Part shown: positions 24,638 to 33,366 of the stretch, in pieces
Position numbering within the stretch: the stretch's first letter is position 1
How the letters are laid out: the number at the start of each line of letters is the position of its first letter
Origin: Phenylobacterium sp.
GTDB lineage: Bacteria > Pseudomonadota > Alphaproteobacteria > Caulobacterales > Caulobacteraceae
Direction: 5' to 3'
Assembly (NCBI RefSeq): GCF_030680185.1
Contig: NZ_JAUXVZ010000053.1
Coordinates: 62,001 to 126,000 of the forward strand
DNA: 64,000 bases
Notes under the pieces: generated by a model
The model's database searches: none
The model's input: the letters and a program-made list of their open reading frames with translations, nothing else
What the model was told of the DNA's origin: nothing
Made by a program: the position numbers and the translations under genes

Positions 24638-25921
24638 TCAAGCCTGTTCGGGGCAGGGGGTCGCCGGATCATCGTCGGCGCAGGCCTCGTCCATGCGCGC
24701 ATAGTGATCGCCCCGGTCGATGGCCTCCAGGGTCGGCGCAGGCTCGGGCCGGGCCCGCGTGGTGACCTCGCCGCCCTCGGTGAGGGTGCGGTGGACTGGG
24801 CATTTCTCGGCGATCTCGAGGATCTTGGCGGTCTGATCGGCGTCGAGCTCGCCTTCGAGGCCAATCTCGCGGACGAACCGGTCCTTGGTCGTCGCCGTGC
24901 GCGCCTCATGGGTGACCTCGACGCTGATCTTGGCGAGCGGCCAGCCCTTGCGGTCGGCATAGAGCCGGCAGGTCATGGCCGTGCAGGCGCCGAGCGCCGC
25001 GCCCAGCAGGTCGTAAGGACTTGGCCCCGAATCCAGGCCGCCCACATCGACGGGCTCGTCGGCCAGGAACCGTATCGGGCCGGCCTGGACGGCCACCTGG
25101 AACTTGCCGAGCCCCGTCTCCTCCACCCTCACCGCTTCGCGCGAGACCTCCGCAGCAGGTTCCGGCGCGGTGAGATAGCGGGCCGCCCAGGCGGCGATGA
25201 CGGCGGCGGCATAGTCGGAGTCCGCCGTAGCGCTCAGCAGGTGGTCGGCGTCGTCCAGGGAGATGAAGCTCTTGGGGTGGCGGGCGGCCACGAAGATCTC
25301 GGTGGCGTTGTCGATGCCCACCACCTCGTCCCGCGGCGCATGCAGGATCAGCAGGGCGCGCTTGAGGTGGGCGATCCGCTGGGTCTGGTCCTGCTCGGCC
25401 AGGTCGGCGATGAAGCCTGCGCCCAGTTCGAACTTGCGGCCGGCGATCTCCACGGGAACCGGCCCCTCGATCTCGCCCGACGCCTCTGCGCCTTCGATAT
25501 GGCGCAGCACGTGCTCGGCCGAGGCCGGCGCATTGACCACGGCCACGGCGCGCACGGTGGGGCATTGGCCAGCGGCGGCCAGGACTGCCGCGCCGCCGAA
25601 GCTGTGGCCGACCAGCACCTGCACCTCATGGCCCGCGGCGTTCATCGCCTCGACGGCGCTCACCACATCGGCGACGTCGCTGGACAGGCCAGCGCCAAAA
25701 TCCCCCTCGCTCTCGCCCAGGCCGGTGAAGTCGAAGCGCAGCACGCCGAAGCCCTTGTCCGCCAGGGCGCGACTGATCCGGACCGCGGCGTGCGAGCGCT
25801 TGTCGCAGGTGAAGCAGTGGGCGAACACCACATAGGCCCGCGGCGGCGAGACGCCCGTCTCCAGCACCCCCGAGAGACGACGCCCGGCTGCATTCTCGAA
25901 ATCGAATCTCGCACCGGGCAT
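24638..25921 (-). CDS. Fusion of alpha/beta hydrolase and OsmC-family peroxidase
   Basis: 427 residues. Residues about 1-255 are an alpha/beta hydrolase: oxyanion H-C-F-T-C, nucleophile elbow G-H-S-F-G-G (Ser about 108), acid near D-E-V and a late D-D-A-D-H. Residues about 270-405 are OsmC/Ohr-like with two active cysteines, in G-A-C-T-A-M-T-C-R and E-K-C-P-V-H-R-T. The OsmC part reduces organic hydroperoxides; the hydrolase may supply or remove an ester. Such fusions occur in proteobacteria. GST and peroxiredoxin genes flank it, suggesting shared oxidative or electrophile defence. Confidence 0.9.
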   Translation of the reverse strand: MPGARFDFENAAGRRLSGVLETGVSPPRAYVVFAHCFTCDKRSHAAVRISRALADKGFGVLRFDFTGLGESEGDFGAGLSSDVADVVSAVEAMNAAGHEVQVLVGHSFGGAAVLAAAGQCPTVRAVAVVNAPASAEHVLRHIEGAEASGEIEGPVPVEIAGRKFELGAGFIADLAEQDQTQRIAHLKRALLILHAPRDEVVGIDNATEIFVAARHPKSFISLDDADHLLSATADSDYAAAVIAAWAARYLTAPEPAAEVSREAVRVEETGLGKFQVAVQAGPIRFLADEPVDVGGLDSGPSPYDLLGAALGACTAMTCRLYADRKGWPLAKISVEVTHEARTATTKDRFVREIGLEGELDADQTAKILEIAEKCPVHRTLTEGGEVTTRARPEPAPTLEAIDRGDHYARMDEACADDDPATPCPEQA

Positions 25922-26031
25922 GGGGTCTCCTTTGCGCGCGAATCCGGCGCTTCATGGGCGATCGACGGCGGCCCGCCGGGAGCTTGGCCAGATGACCAAG
26001 ATCTGACGGTCGTTCCGCCGCCGGACGTTCT

Positions 26032-26520
26032 CTAGCCGCCGAGCTGGTCCACCAGATACTCGGCCGAGGACACGCGGAATTCGCCGGGCTCCTCGATGTT
26101 CAACGACTTCACCACGCCATCCTCGACGATCATGGAATAGCGCTGCGAGCGTTCGCCCATGCCGAACTTGGCGGCGTCCATGGTGAGACCCACCGCGCGG
26201 GTGAAGTCGCCGCTGCCGTCGGCCAGCATCATGATGTCGTCGCCCACGGACTGGGACTCGCCCCACGCCTTCATGACGAAGGCGTCGTTGACCGACAGGC
26301 AGGCGATCACGTCGACGCCCTGGCCCTTGAGCGTCTCGGCCTTATCCACATAGCCCGGCAGGTGGCGCGCCGAGCAGGTGGGGGTGAAGGCGCCGGGCAC
26401 GGCGAACAGGGCGACCTTCTTGCCCTTGAACACATCGTCGACGGAGACCGGCTTGGGGCCGTCCAGGGTGGCTTGGGTGAGGGTGACTGCGGGCAGCTTG
26501 TCGCCGACTTTGATGGTCAT
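26032..26520 (-). CDS. Peroxiredoxin, Prx5/redoxin family
   Basis: 162 residues from ATG 26520 (M-T-I-K-V-G-D-K-L-P); upstream frame is not conserved-looking. The peroxidatic cysteine sits in P-G-A-F-T-P-T-C-S. No obvious resolving Cys follows, fitting a one-Cys or atypical Prx5-type thiol peroxidase that reduces H2O2 and alkyl hydroperoxides using thioredoxin or glutathione. It is divergent from yqgE. Confidence 0.93.
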   Translation of the reverse strand: MTIKVGDKLPAVTLTQATLDGPKPVSVDDVFKGKKVALFAVPGAFTPTCSARHLPGYVDKAETLKGQGVDVIACLSVNDAFVMKAWGESQSVGDDIMMLADGSGDFTRAVGLTMDAAKFGMGERSQRYSMIVEDGVVKSLNIEEPGEFRVSSAEYLVDQLGG

Positions 26521-26647
26521 GGCCGTGCTCCTGAAAGATCGCCGGAATGGGCGCTGGCTCAGCACATAACGCTTTGACCGATCCCTTCAACCTCGGGGGC
26601 GGCCAATGCGTCTTGAAAGCGCCGCGTTACACCTCAAACTATAGGTC

Positions 26648-27244
26648 ATGGCCCATATTGACCCCGACGCCGGCCCGCACGGCGGCTACCTCTCCGGACA
26701 GCTGCTGATCGCCATGCCTGGCATTGGTGATCCAAGGTTCGAGCGCGCCGTCGTGCTGGTCTGCGCCCACGATGACGAACACGCCATGGGCCTGACCGTC
26801 AATCGGCCGGTGGACGGCCTGATGCTGGCCGATCTTCTGGAGCGCCTGGAGATCGAAGCGGCCTCGAAATCCGCGCCCGGTCTCGATGAGCCTATCCTGA
26901 TCGGGGGCCCGGTGGAGCGCGAGCGGGGTTTTGTCCTTCATACGTCGGACTATCACAGCGAAAGCAGCCTTCCGGTCGGCGAGGGCCTGGCCCTGACCGC
27001 CACCCGCGAAGTGCTGGAGGTCCTGGCGCTCGGTCAGGGTCCCCGCCGCAGCGTCATGGCGCTCGGCTATGCCGGCTGGGGCGCCGGCCAGCTGGAGCAG
27101 GAGTTGCGCGACAATGTCTGGCTGACCTGTTCGGCTGACGAAGTCCTGCTGTTCGGCGACGACCACGACCACAAATGGTCCCAGGCCCTGGCCAAGCTGG
27201 GGGTGGATCCGGGCCTGCTGTCGGCCGCGGCGGGTCAGGCCTAA
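26648..27244 (+). CDS. yqgE: YqgE/AlgH family protein (UPF0301)
   Basis: 198 residues. It has the family pattern G-Q-L-L-I-A-M-P, F-E-R-A-V-V-L-V-C-A-H, M-G-L-T-V-N-R-P and G-Y-A-G-W-G-A-G-Q-L-E. The biochemical role is not settled for the family. Only a few bases separate a possible -10 region (near 26636-26642, with TTGAAA at 26613-26618) from the ATG, so a very short or leaderless transcript is possible. Convergent with the EAL gene, 2 bases apart. Confidence 0.92.
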   Translation: MAHIDPDAGPHGGYLSGQLLIAMPGIGDPRFERAVVLVCAHDDEHAMGLTVNRPVDGLMLADLLERLEIEAASKSAPGLDEPILIGGPVERERGFVLHTSDYHSESSLPVGEGLALTATREVLEVLALGQGPRRSVMALGYAGWGAGQLEQELRDNVWLTCSADEVLLFGDDHDHKWSQALAKLGVDPGLLSAAAGQA

Positions 27245-27246
27245 GC

Positions 27247-28905
27247 CTAGCCGCGCGCCTTCACCGGCGCGGCGCCGTCCACATAGCTTTCATTGAGATA
27301 GACCTCGGCCTCCTGCGCCGAGAGTGCCGGCGCATAGCCGAAGCCCTGGCCGTAGTCGCAACCCAGCGCCAGCAGCTGGCGGGCCATGCCGGCGTTCTCC
27401 ACGCCCTCGGCGACGACCTCCAGATCCAGATCCTGGCCGAGCTTGACCACGGACGAGACGATCTTGGCCGAGCCGGCGTCGGTGGCCATGGTGCGCACGA
27501 AATAGCGGTCGATCTTCAGCGTGTCGAAGGGCAGCCGGGTCAGATAGGACAGCGACGAGAAGCCGGTGCCGAAATCGTCCAGGGCCAGGGCGGCGCCGGC
27601 CTGACGCAGGCTGCGCAGGATGACCGCGGCCCGGTCGGGATCGCGCATGACGTCGCTTTCGGTGACCTCCAGCTTCAGGGCGCCCGGCGGCAGGCCGGTG
27701 TCGCGCAGAATCTGGATGACGTCGGGAATGAGGTCGGGACGGTCGATCTCGCCGGTGGACAGGTTCACCGCCACGGTCAGCTCGCCTGAGGCCCTGTGGG
27801 TGTTGCGCCAGGTGGCCAGCTGGCCAGCGGCTTCCCGCATCATGTGGGCGCCGAGCGCGCTCATCAGCCCCATCTCTTCGCAGAGCGGCAGGAACTGGTC
27901 GGGCGCCAGCAGGCCGCGCCGCGGATGGCGCCAGCGCACCAGGGCCTCGAAGCCCGAGAGCGCGCCGGTCGAAAGGCGTACGATCGGCTGGTAGTACGGC
28001 ATCAGCTCGCCACGCCCGATGGCGCCGCGCAAATCCCCCTCCAGGGCCAGGCGCGACAGGCCGTCGCTCTCCAGGCTTCGGCCATAGGCCGCCGCCCCGC
28101 CCCGGCCGCCTGTCTTGGCCGCCTCGACAGCGAGCTCGGCCCGGCGCAGCAGTTCGGCCGCCTCGGGCGCCTCATCGCCGCCCTTGGCCCGCACAGCACC
28201 CACCGACAGCGTCGGATGGATATCGAAGCCCGCCACCCGAAGGGGCCGCTCGAGGGCATGACGAAGAATCTCGCTGGTGGGCACGTCGCCCACCGGCGCC
28301 AGCACCCCGAATTCATCTTCACCGACGCGGGACAGCAGCACGCCAGGTCGGAAGGCCGCAGCCAGGCGCGAGCCCAGGGCCGCCAGCACCAGGTCGGCGC
28401 GCTCATGCCCCAGGGCCTCGTTCAGCCGGCGCAGGCGATCGAGATCGGCCACCACCAGCTCATAGTCGCCGGGGTGCTGCAGATGCTCCCGGGCGCGCAG
28501 GATGAAGCTCTTGCGGTCTAGCAGGCCAGTGAGATTGTCGAGGTCCGAGGCGGCGAACTTGGTCTCGGCGGCGACGACGCCTGCGGCGCGGACGCCTTCC
28601 TCAAGCCAGACGCCCCGCCAGATGCAGACCCCGCCGCCGCGCATGCGCAGGCGTACGGCGATCTCCGAGCCCGGCTCCTGCACCCGCAGGACGTCGTCCG
28701 CGCGGGCCCGATCCTGCGGCAGGGCCAGGGCGCGCATGGCCGCCGACGAGCACTCTGGGGCCAGGGGGCCGAGGCCAAGGGCGCGCGAAGCTCCGGTGAA
28801 GCGAAGCTGATCGCGCTCCGGCTCCCAATGCCACAGGGCCACATCGGCCGCGCCCAGCGCTTCCAGTGTGGTGGTGGCGTCCCAGATCCAACGGTCGCTC
28901 GGCAT
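27247..28905 (-). CDS. Sensor protein with PAS-like, degenerate GGDEF and EAL domains
   Basis: 552 residues from ATG 28905. A PAS-like region lies at about 20-110, a GGDEF-type domain at about 135-295 and an EAL domain at about 305-545. The GGDEF motif reads G-E-D-E-F, so cyclase activity is doubtful. The EAL part keeps F-E-A-L-V-R-W, D-D-F-G-T-G and E-V-V-A-E-G-V-E, so c-di-GMP phosphodiesterase activity is likely. No membrane segment is evident: a cytosolic sensor. It is last in a minus-strand run after the GNAT gene (26-base gap). Confidence 0.9.
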   Translation of the reverse strand: MPSDRWIWDATTTLEALGAADVALWHWEPERDQLRFTGASRALGLGPLAPECSSAAMRALALPQDRARADDVLRVQEPGSEIAVRLRMRGGGVCIWRGVWLEEGVRAAGVVAAETKFAASDLDNLTGLLDRKSFILRAREHLQHPGDYELVVADLDRLRRLNEALGHERADLVLAALGSRLAAAFRPGVLLSRVGEDEFGVLAPVGDVPTSEILRHALERPLRVAGFDIHPTLSVGAVRAKGGDEAPEAAELLRRAELAVEAAKTGGRGGAAAYGRSLESDGLSRLALEGDLRGAIGRGELMPYYQPIVRLSTGALSGFEALVRWRHPRRGLLAPDQFLPLCEEMGLMSALGAHMMREAAGQLATWRNTHRASGELTVAVNLSTGEIDRPDLIPDVIQILRDTGLPPGALKLEVTESDVMRDPDRAAVILRSLRQAGAALALDDFGTGFSSLSYLTRLPFDTLKIDRYFVRTMATDAGSAKIVSSVVKLGQDLDLEVVAEGVENAGMARQLLALGCDYGQGFGYAPALSAQEAEVYLNESYVDGAAPVKARG

Positions 28906-28931
28906 GGCCTCTCGAGGCCGGCGATCACCGG

Positions 28932-29543
28932 CTAAACAGAAACAGCGTCCCCCGACCGGTCGCGCCCACTGCGTGGGGAGACCTGTCCGAACAGGACATG
29001 ATCTCGCCAAACGCCGTTAATTTTCAGATAAGCCTTGGCGAACCCTTCCTCCTGGAAGCCCGCCTTGGCGAGCAATCGGCGCGAAGCCTCGTTGTGTGGC
29101 AGGCAGGCCGCCTCCAGGCGATGGAGCCCCAGCGTGTCGAAGGCGAAGCCATTGAGAGCCCGGGCCGCCGACAGGGTCAGGCCTCGCCGGGCATAGGCAT
29201 GACCGCACCAGTAGCCCACCGTCCCCATCTGGGCGACGCCCCGTCGGATGTTGGACAGGGTGATCCCGCCGCTCAGCGCGCCGTCGGATTCCTGAAAGAC
29301 GAAGAAGCTAAAGGCCACGCCAGCCTCGCGATCGCGGGCATAGGCCGACAGGCGGCGACGAAAGGCCACACGGGTCAGGTCATCGGCCGGCCAGGTGGGC
29401 TCCCAGGGCTGGAGAAAGGCCCGTGACGCCGCCCGAAGCTCGCGCCACTCCGCATAGTCGGTCGCCCGCGGCGGGCGCAGCAGCACGCCGTCCCCCGCCA
29501 CCCGCAATCCGCCTTCAGAGGCGATCCAGTCCAACAAAGCCAT
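28932..29543 (-). CDS. GNAT N-acetyltransferase, RimJ/RimL-like
   Basis: 203 residues from ATG 29543. N-terminal L-L-R-P-P-R-A-T-D-Y, central G-T-V-G-Y-W-C and the family helix N-E-A-S-R-R-L-L-A-K-A-G-F-Q-E-E-G are typical of ribosomal-protein-alanine acetyltransferases using acetyl-CoA. Substrate is not fixed: many RimJ-type proteins modify small amines. In Caulobacterales this type of gene often trails thrC and the M16 peptidase. Confidence 0.88.
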   Translation of the reverse strand: MALLDWIASEGGLRVAGDGVLLRPPRATDYAEWRELRAASRAFLQPWEPTWPADDLTRVAFRRRLSAYARDREAGVAFSFFVFQESDGALSGGITLSNIRRGVAQMGTVGYWCGHAYARRGLTLSAARALNGFAFDTLGLHRLEAACLPHNEASRRLLAKAGFQEEGFAKAYLKINGVWRDHVLFGQVSPRSGRDRSGDAVSV

Positions 29544-29610
29544 TCTGGAATTGCGGCCATGAAATGGCGGCCCGTCAAGCGGGGCCGGCCAAGAAGACGC
29601 GCGAATTGGG

Positions 29611-30882
29611 TCAGGCCCGGGCGAACAGGGCCCTGGTGAAGGCCTCGGCCGCCGGGCCGGCCTGGCGCGGTCCCAGCACCGAGACCGCCGCGCGGCCGCT
29701 GGCGCACATGGCCGCGCCAAGCCGCGCGAGATCGGCCGGGGTCACCGCTTCGATGCCCGCGGCGATCTCGGAGGGTGGAATGAGCCGATCGAACAGCAGG
29801 AGTTGGGCGGCGGTCTGTTCGGCCCGAGCCAGGGGCGACTCTCGCATCATGAACATGGCGCCCTTGAGCTGGGCCTTAGCGCGGGCCAGTTCGGCCTCGC
29901 CCACGCTCTCACCGAGGCCCGCGATCTCGCCGGCCGCCACCTTGGCCAGCTCGACGGCGTCCTTGGCGGCGCACCCGGCGAAGACGCCAAGCACCCCCTG
30001 GTCGGCATAGGTCTCGCTATAGGCGTCCACGGCATAGGCCAGGCCGCGCTTTTCCCGGGCTTCCTGGAACAGGCGCGAAGCCATGCCGCCGCCGAGGATT
30101 TCGGCGAACAGGCGCAGGGCGAAGTAGTCGGGATCGCCCACGCCGACGCTCGGCAGCAGGAAGACCAGATTGGCCTGCTCCAGCGCCTTGACGCTGACCG
30201 CCTGACCGCCGGTGAAGAAGGCCGGCGGCGCGATCGAGGGGCCGGCGGCCGGAGACCTGGCGGCGCCGAAGTCCCGCTCGGCCAGGGCCAGCAGGGCGGC
30301 TTCGTCCACGGCGCCGGCGGCGCTGACCACCAGGAACTGGGGGTCATAGAGGCTGGCGCGCCAGTCCGACAGGCTGGCTGGATCGGCGCTGGCGATCGAG
30401 CCAGTCGTGCCCAGGATCGAGCGGCCCAGGGGCTGATCGGCATAGGCGGCGGCCTGCGCCATTTCGAACACCAGATCGTCGGGCGTGTCGGCCGCCTCGG
30501 CGATTTCCTGGCCGACCACCTGCTTTTCCCGGGCGAGGTCGCCTGCGTCCATGCGCGGCGCCAGGACCAGATCGGCCAGCACCGCCGAACCCAGGTCCAA
30601 CCCGCCGGCCAGGCAACGCACCTGGAAGCTGGTGCGCTCATAGCCGGTGGCGGCGTTGATCTGCCCGCCCTGGGCCTCGATGGCCTCGACGATCTCCATG
30701 GCCGACCGGTCGCCGGCGCCCTTGAAGACCATGTGCTCCAACAGGTGCGACCAGCCCGATCGGGCCGCATCTTCATACCGCGCGCCCCGGCCGGCCACGA
30801 CACAGAGGGCCGTCGTCTCAAGTCCCGGGATCGGGTCACAGACGACCCGCACGCCATTGGTCAGGCGATGGACCGACGCCAA
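29611..30882 (-). CDS. M16 family zinc peptidase (PqqL/MPP-beta-like)
   Basis: 423 residues. The inverted zinc motif H-L-L-E-H (His46, Glu49, His50) and the downstream E-K-Q-V-V-G-Q-E-I stretch are intact, so this is an active subunit. Two M16 domains span about 10-200 and 205-420. Related single-chain enzymes resemble the mitochondrial processing peptidase. The gene follows thrC with a 3-base gap, an order common in alphaproteobacteria. No signal peptide is seen. Confidence 0.92.
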   Translation of the reverse strand: MASVHRLTNGVRVVCDPIPGLETTALCVVAGRGARYEDAARSGWSHLLEHMVFKGAGDRSAMEIVEAIEAQGGQINAATGYERTSFQVRCLAGGLDLGSAVLADLVLAPRMDAGDLAREKQVVGQEIAEAADTPDDLVFEMAQAAAYADQPLGRSILGTTGSIASADPASLSDWRASLYDPQFLVVSAAGAVDEAALLALAERDFGAARSPAAGPSIAPPAFFTGGQAVSVKALEQANLVFLLPSVGVGDPDYFALRLFAEILGGGMASRLFQEAREKRGLAYAVDAYSETYADQGVLGVFAGCAAKDAVELAKVAAGEIAGLGESVGEAELARAKAQLKGAMFMMRESPLARAEQTAAQLLLFDRLIPPSEIAAGIEAVTPADLARLGAAMCASGRAAVSVLGPRQAGPAAEAFTRALFARA

Positions 30883-30885
30883 GCC

Positions 30886-32277
30886 CTAGCTCTCGGCGAA
30901 GGCGCGGACGCAGGCCTTGATGGCCTCGGCGTCGGCGGGCAGCCGGTCGAACCGCTCGGGCCGCGCCGCCAGGCTCTGGGTCCAGCGCGGCAGGTCCGGC
31001 GTCACCGATGTGGCCGCAGCGACTGCCTCGGGGAACTTGGCCGCATGGGCGGTGGACAGCACGATGATAGGGCCGGGCAGATCCCGGGCTTGGCGCAGGG
31101 CGGCGACGCCCACGGCGGTATGCGGATCGATCAGTTCGCCGGTCTCGTTCAGCGTTGCCAGCATGGTGCGGGCGGTCTCGTCCTCGCTCACGGCGACGCC
31201 GGTGAACAGCTCGCCCATGAAGGTCTGGGCCGCCGGCGGGATGTCGATATGACCCGCCTCGCCAAAGGCGGTGAAGGCGCGCGCGGTCTCCACAGCCTCA
31301 CGGCGCACGGCCTCGAAATAGAGCCGCTCGAAGTTGGAGGCCGACTGGATGTCCATGGCCGGGCTCTGGGTGGCCATCACCTCGCCGCGGGCATAGCGGC
31401 CGTCGGTGAAGGCGCGGGCCAGAATGTCGTTGGAATTGGTCGCCACCACGATGCGCTCGATGGGCAGGCCCATCTGGCGCGCGACGAAGCCGGCGAAGGC
31501 GTCGCCGAAATTGCCCGAAGGCACGCAATACGAGATGGCCCGCTCCGGGGCGCCCACGGCGACTGCGGTGGTGAAGTAGTAGACGCTCTGGGCCACGATC
31601 CGGGCGAAGTTGATCGAGTTGACGCCGGTGAGATCGACGGCCTGGCGCAGGCTCTGGTCCTGGAAGGCCGCCTTCACGATGGCCTGGCAGTCGTCGAAGG
31701 TGCCCTGGACGGCGACGCAGCGGACATTGTCCTCGGTCGCCGTGGTCATGAACCGGCGCTGGACCTCCGAGATCCGGCCCTCGGGGAACAGGGCGCAGAC
31801 CCGCACATGGGCCCGGCCGCGGAAGGCCTCGACGGCCGCGCCGCCGGTGTCGCCCGAGGTGGCGCAGAGGATGGTCTGCACCCGGTTCTGACCCGCCAGG
31901 ACGTGCTCATAGAGGCGGGCCAGCAGCTGCATGGCCACGTCCTTGAAGGCCAGGCTCGGCCCATGGAACAGTTCGGCCAGGAAGGCGTCCGGGGCGATCT
32001 GCACCAGGGGCACGACGGCGGCGTGGGCGAAGGTGGCGTAGGCCTCCTCGCACATGGCGTTCACCGCATCGCGGGAGATTTCCTCACCGGCGAAGCGCGC
32101 CAGAACCTCGGCGGCCACATGGGCGTAGGGCTTTCCGCGGAAGGCGGCGATCTCGGCTTGCGTAAAGCTCGGCCAGGTCTCGGGCACATAGAGCCCGCCG
32201 TCGGGGGCGAGCCCGGCCAGGACCGCGTCTACGAAGCCGACCGCCGGGGCCTGGCCCCGGGTGGAGACATACCGCAT
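30886..32277 (-). CDS. thrC: Threonine synthase
   Basis: 463 residues, PLP-dependent, converts O-phosphohomoserine to threonine. The usual N-terminus M-R-Y-V-S-T-R-G starts at ATG 32277, preceded by GGAAGAG; an earlier Met (32289) is in frame but lies inside the SURF1 gene. The PLP Lys is in L-A-F-K-D, followed by S-G-D-T-G-G. The start overlaps the SURF1 stop as TGATG, so expression is coupled to the oxidase operon, a Caulobacterales-type arrangement. Confidence 0.95.
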   Translation of the reverse strand: MRYVSTRGQAPAVGFVDAVLAGLAPDGGLYVPETWPSFTQAEIAAFRGKPYAHVAAEVLARFAGEEISRDAVNAMCEEAYATFAHAAVVPLVQIAPDAFLAELFHGPSLAFKDVAMQLLARLYEHVLAGQNRVQTILCATSGDTGGAAVEAFRGRAHVRVCALFPEGRISEVQRRFMTTATEDNVRCVAVQGTFDDCQAIVKAAFQDQSLRQAVDLTGVNSINFARIVAQSVYYFTTAVAVGAPERAISYCVPSGNFGDAFAGFVARQMGLPIERIVVATNSNDILARAFTDGRYARGEVMATQSPAMDIQSASNFERLYFEAVRREAVETARAFTAFGEAGHIDIPPAAQTFMGELFTGVAVSEDETARTMLATLNETGELIDPHTAVGVAALRQARDLPGPIIVLSTAHAAKFPEAVAAATSVTPDLPRWTQSLAARPERFDRLPADAEAIKACVRAFAES

Positions 32278-33011
32278 CAACTCTTCCATCTACGCCAGAG
32301 CATGGCGGCATAGACGGCGATAAGGGCGCCCGCAAGGCCGAACCAGGTCAGGGCGTATTCCAGATGGCGGTTGGCGATCTCGCCGGGAAGCGGCGTCGGG
32401 TCCAGGTCCGGGAAGTCGGGATTGCTGGAGGTCTCGGCCAGCAGGAAGACCGGGGCCGGCGCTTCGGCGCCCAGGGCCTTGGCCATGGCCGGCACGTCGC
32501 TGCCGTACCACAGGTTCTGGGCCGGTTGGTTGTCCGGGGTGACGAAGTTGGGGGCGTCGGGCTCCCGGAGCAGACCGACCACCTCGACCGGCGTCGCGCC
32601 GCGCTGTGGGGTCACCGGCGGGCGGGCCGCGACGGTGTCGGGCACGAAGCCCCGATCCACCAGCACGCTGCGATAGGCGCCGCCCTCAACCGGGCAGGCG
32701 GAGAACAGCCTCTGGCCAGCCTGGCCGTTCTTGAGGCCGTAGAGCTGCAGAAAGGGGGCGGTGTCGAGCCCTGGGCAGATGAGGCGCACCCGGTAGAAGC
32801 CCACATCCTGCCCCTGCCCTGCCCGGGCCAGGATTTCGCCGGCCGGGACCGGCTCGGCGGTGGAGCGGGCCTCGATCTGGGCCAGCAGGTCGGACTTCCA
32901 GCCCAGTCGTTGAAGCTGCCAGGTCCCCAGGGCGATCAGGATGGCCAGGGCGACCAGAACCACCAGGGTCAGGCCGATGGGCAGGCGGCGCGTGGCGGCG
33001 GTCTCAGTCAT
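32277..33011 (-). CDS. SURF1-family cytochrome oxidase assembly protein
   Basis: 244 residues. One TM at about 11-30 and another near the end (about 218-240) bracket a periplasmic domain, the standard SURF1/Shy1 topology. The early motif L-G-T-W-Q-L-Q-R-L and late W-F-G-L-A-G are family marks. It aids heme a insertion into subunit I. The start overlaps the DUF983 stop by 8 bases. Confidence 0.93.
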   Translation of the reverse strand: MTETAATRRLPIGLTLVVLVALAILIALGTWQLQRLGWKSDLLAQIEARSTAEPVPAGEILARAGQGQDVGFYRVRLICPGLDTAPFLQLYGLKNGQAGQRLFSACPVEGGAYRSVLVDRGFVPDTVAARPPVTPQRGATPVEVVGLLREPDAPNFVTPDNQPAQNLWYGSDVPAMAKALGAEAPAPVFLLAETSSNPDFPDLDPTPLPGEIANRHLEYALTWFGLAGALIAVYAAMLWRRWKS

Positions 33012-33363
33012 CGGATCGGGCTTGGGACGCCCGGTTGGCGATCTGGGCGGCGAGCATCACGCCCTTCATGGGGCGCAGCAGGCCCACCGAGACGATCACC
33101 GTCAGCGGCAGCCAGAGCAGAAGGTGAAGCCAGATCGGCGGCGTGAAGGCCAGCTCCACATAGAGGGCGGCGAACGCGATGATGAAGCCGGCGATGAGAA
33201 TGACGAAGACCGCCGGACCATCGCCCGAATCGGCCTTCGCCAGGTCATAGCCGCAGGCCTCGCACCGGGGCGCGACCTTCAGGAAGCCGTCGAAGAGGTG
33301 GCCCTCTCCGCAGTTCGGGCACCGACCAGCGAGACCCGAGAGAAGCGGATTGGGCCGCGTCAT
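33004..33363 (-). CDS. DUF983 family membrane protein
   Basis: 119 residues. A cytosolic zinc-ribbon-like pair (C-P-N-C and C-E-A-C) precedes two TM segments (about 53-72 and 76-96). DUF983 genes sit next to ctaE in alphaproteobacterial oxidase operons; function is not known. The start is 3 bases after the ctaE stop. Confidence 0.9.
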   Translation of the reverse strand: MTRPNPLLSGLAGRCPNCGEGHLFDGFLKVAPRCEACGYDLAKADSGDGPAVFVILIAGFIIAFAALYVELAFTPPIWLHLLLWLPLTVIVSVGLLRPMKGVMLAAQIANRASQARSDD

Positions 33364-33366
33364 CGG

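Noticed and set aside
29803..32313. 836-codon plus-strand frame over M16 peptidase and thrC
   Set aside because: Shadow of two well-supported minus-strand genes.
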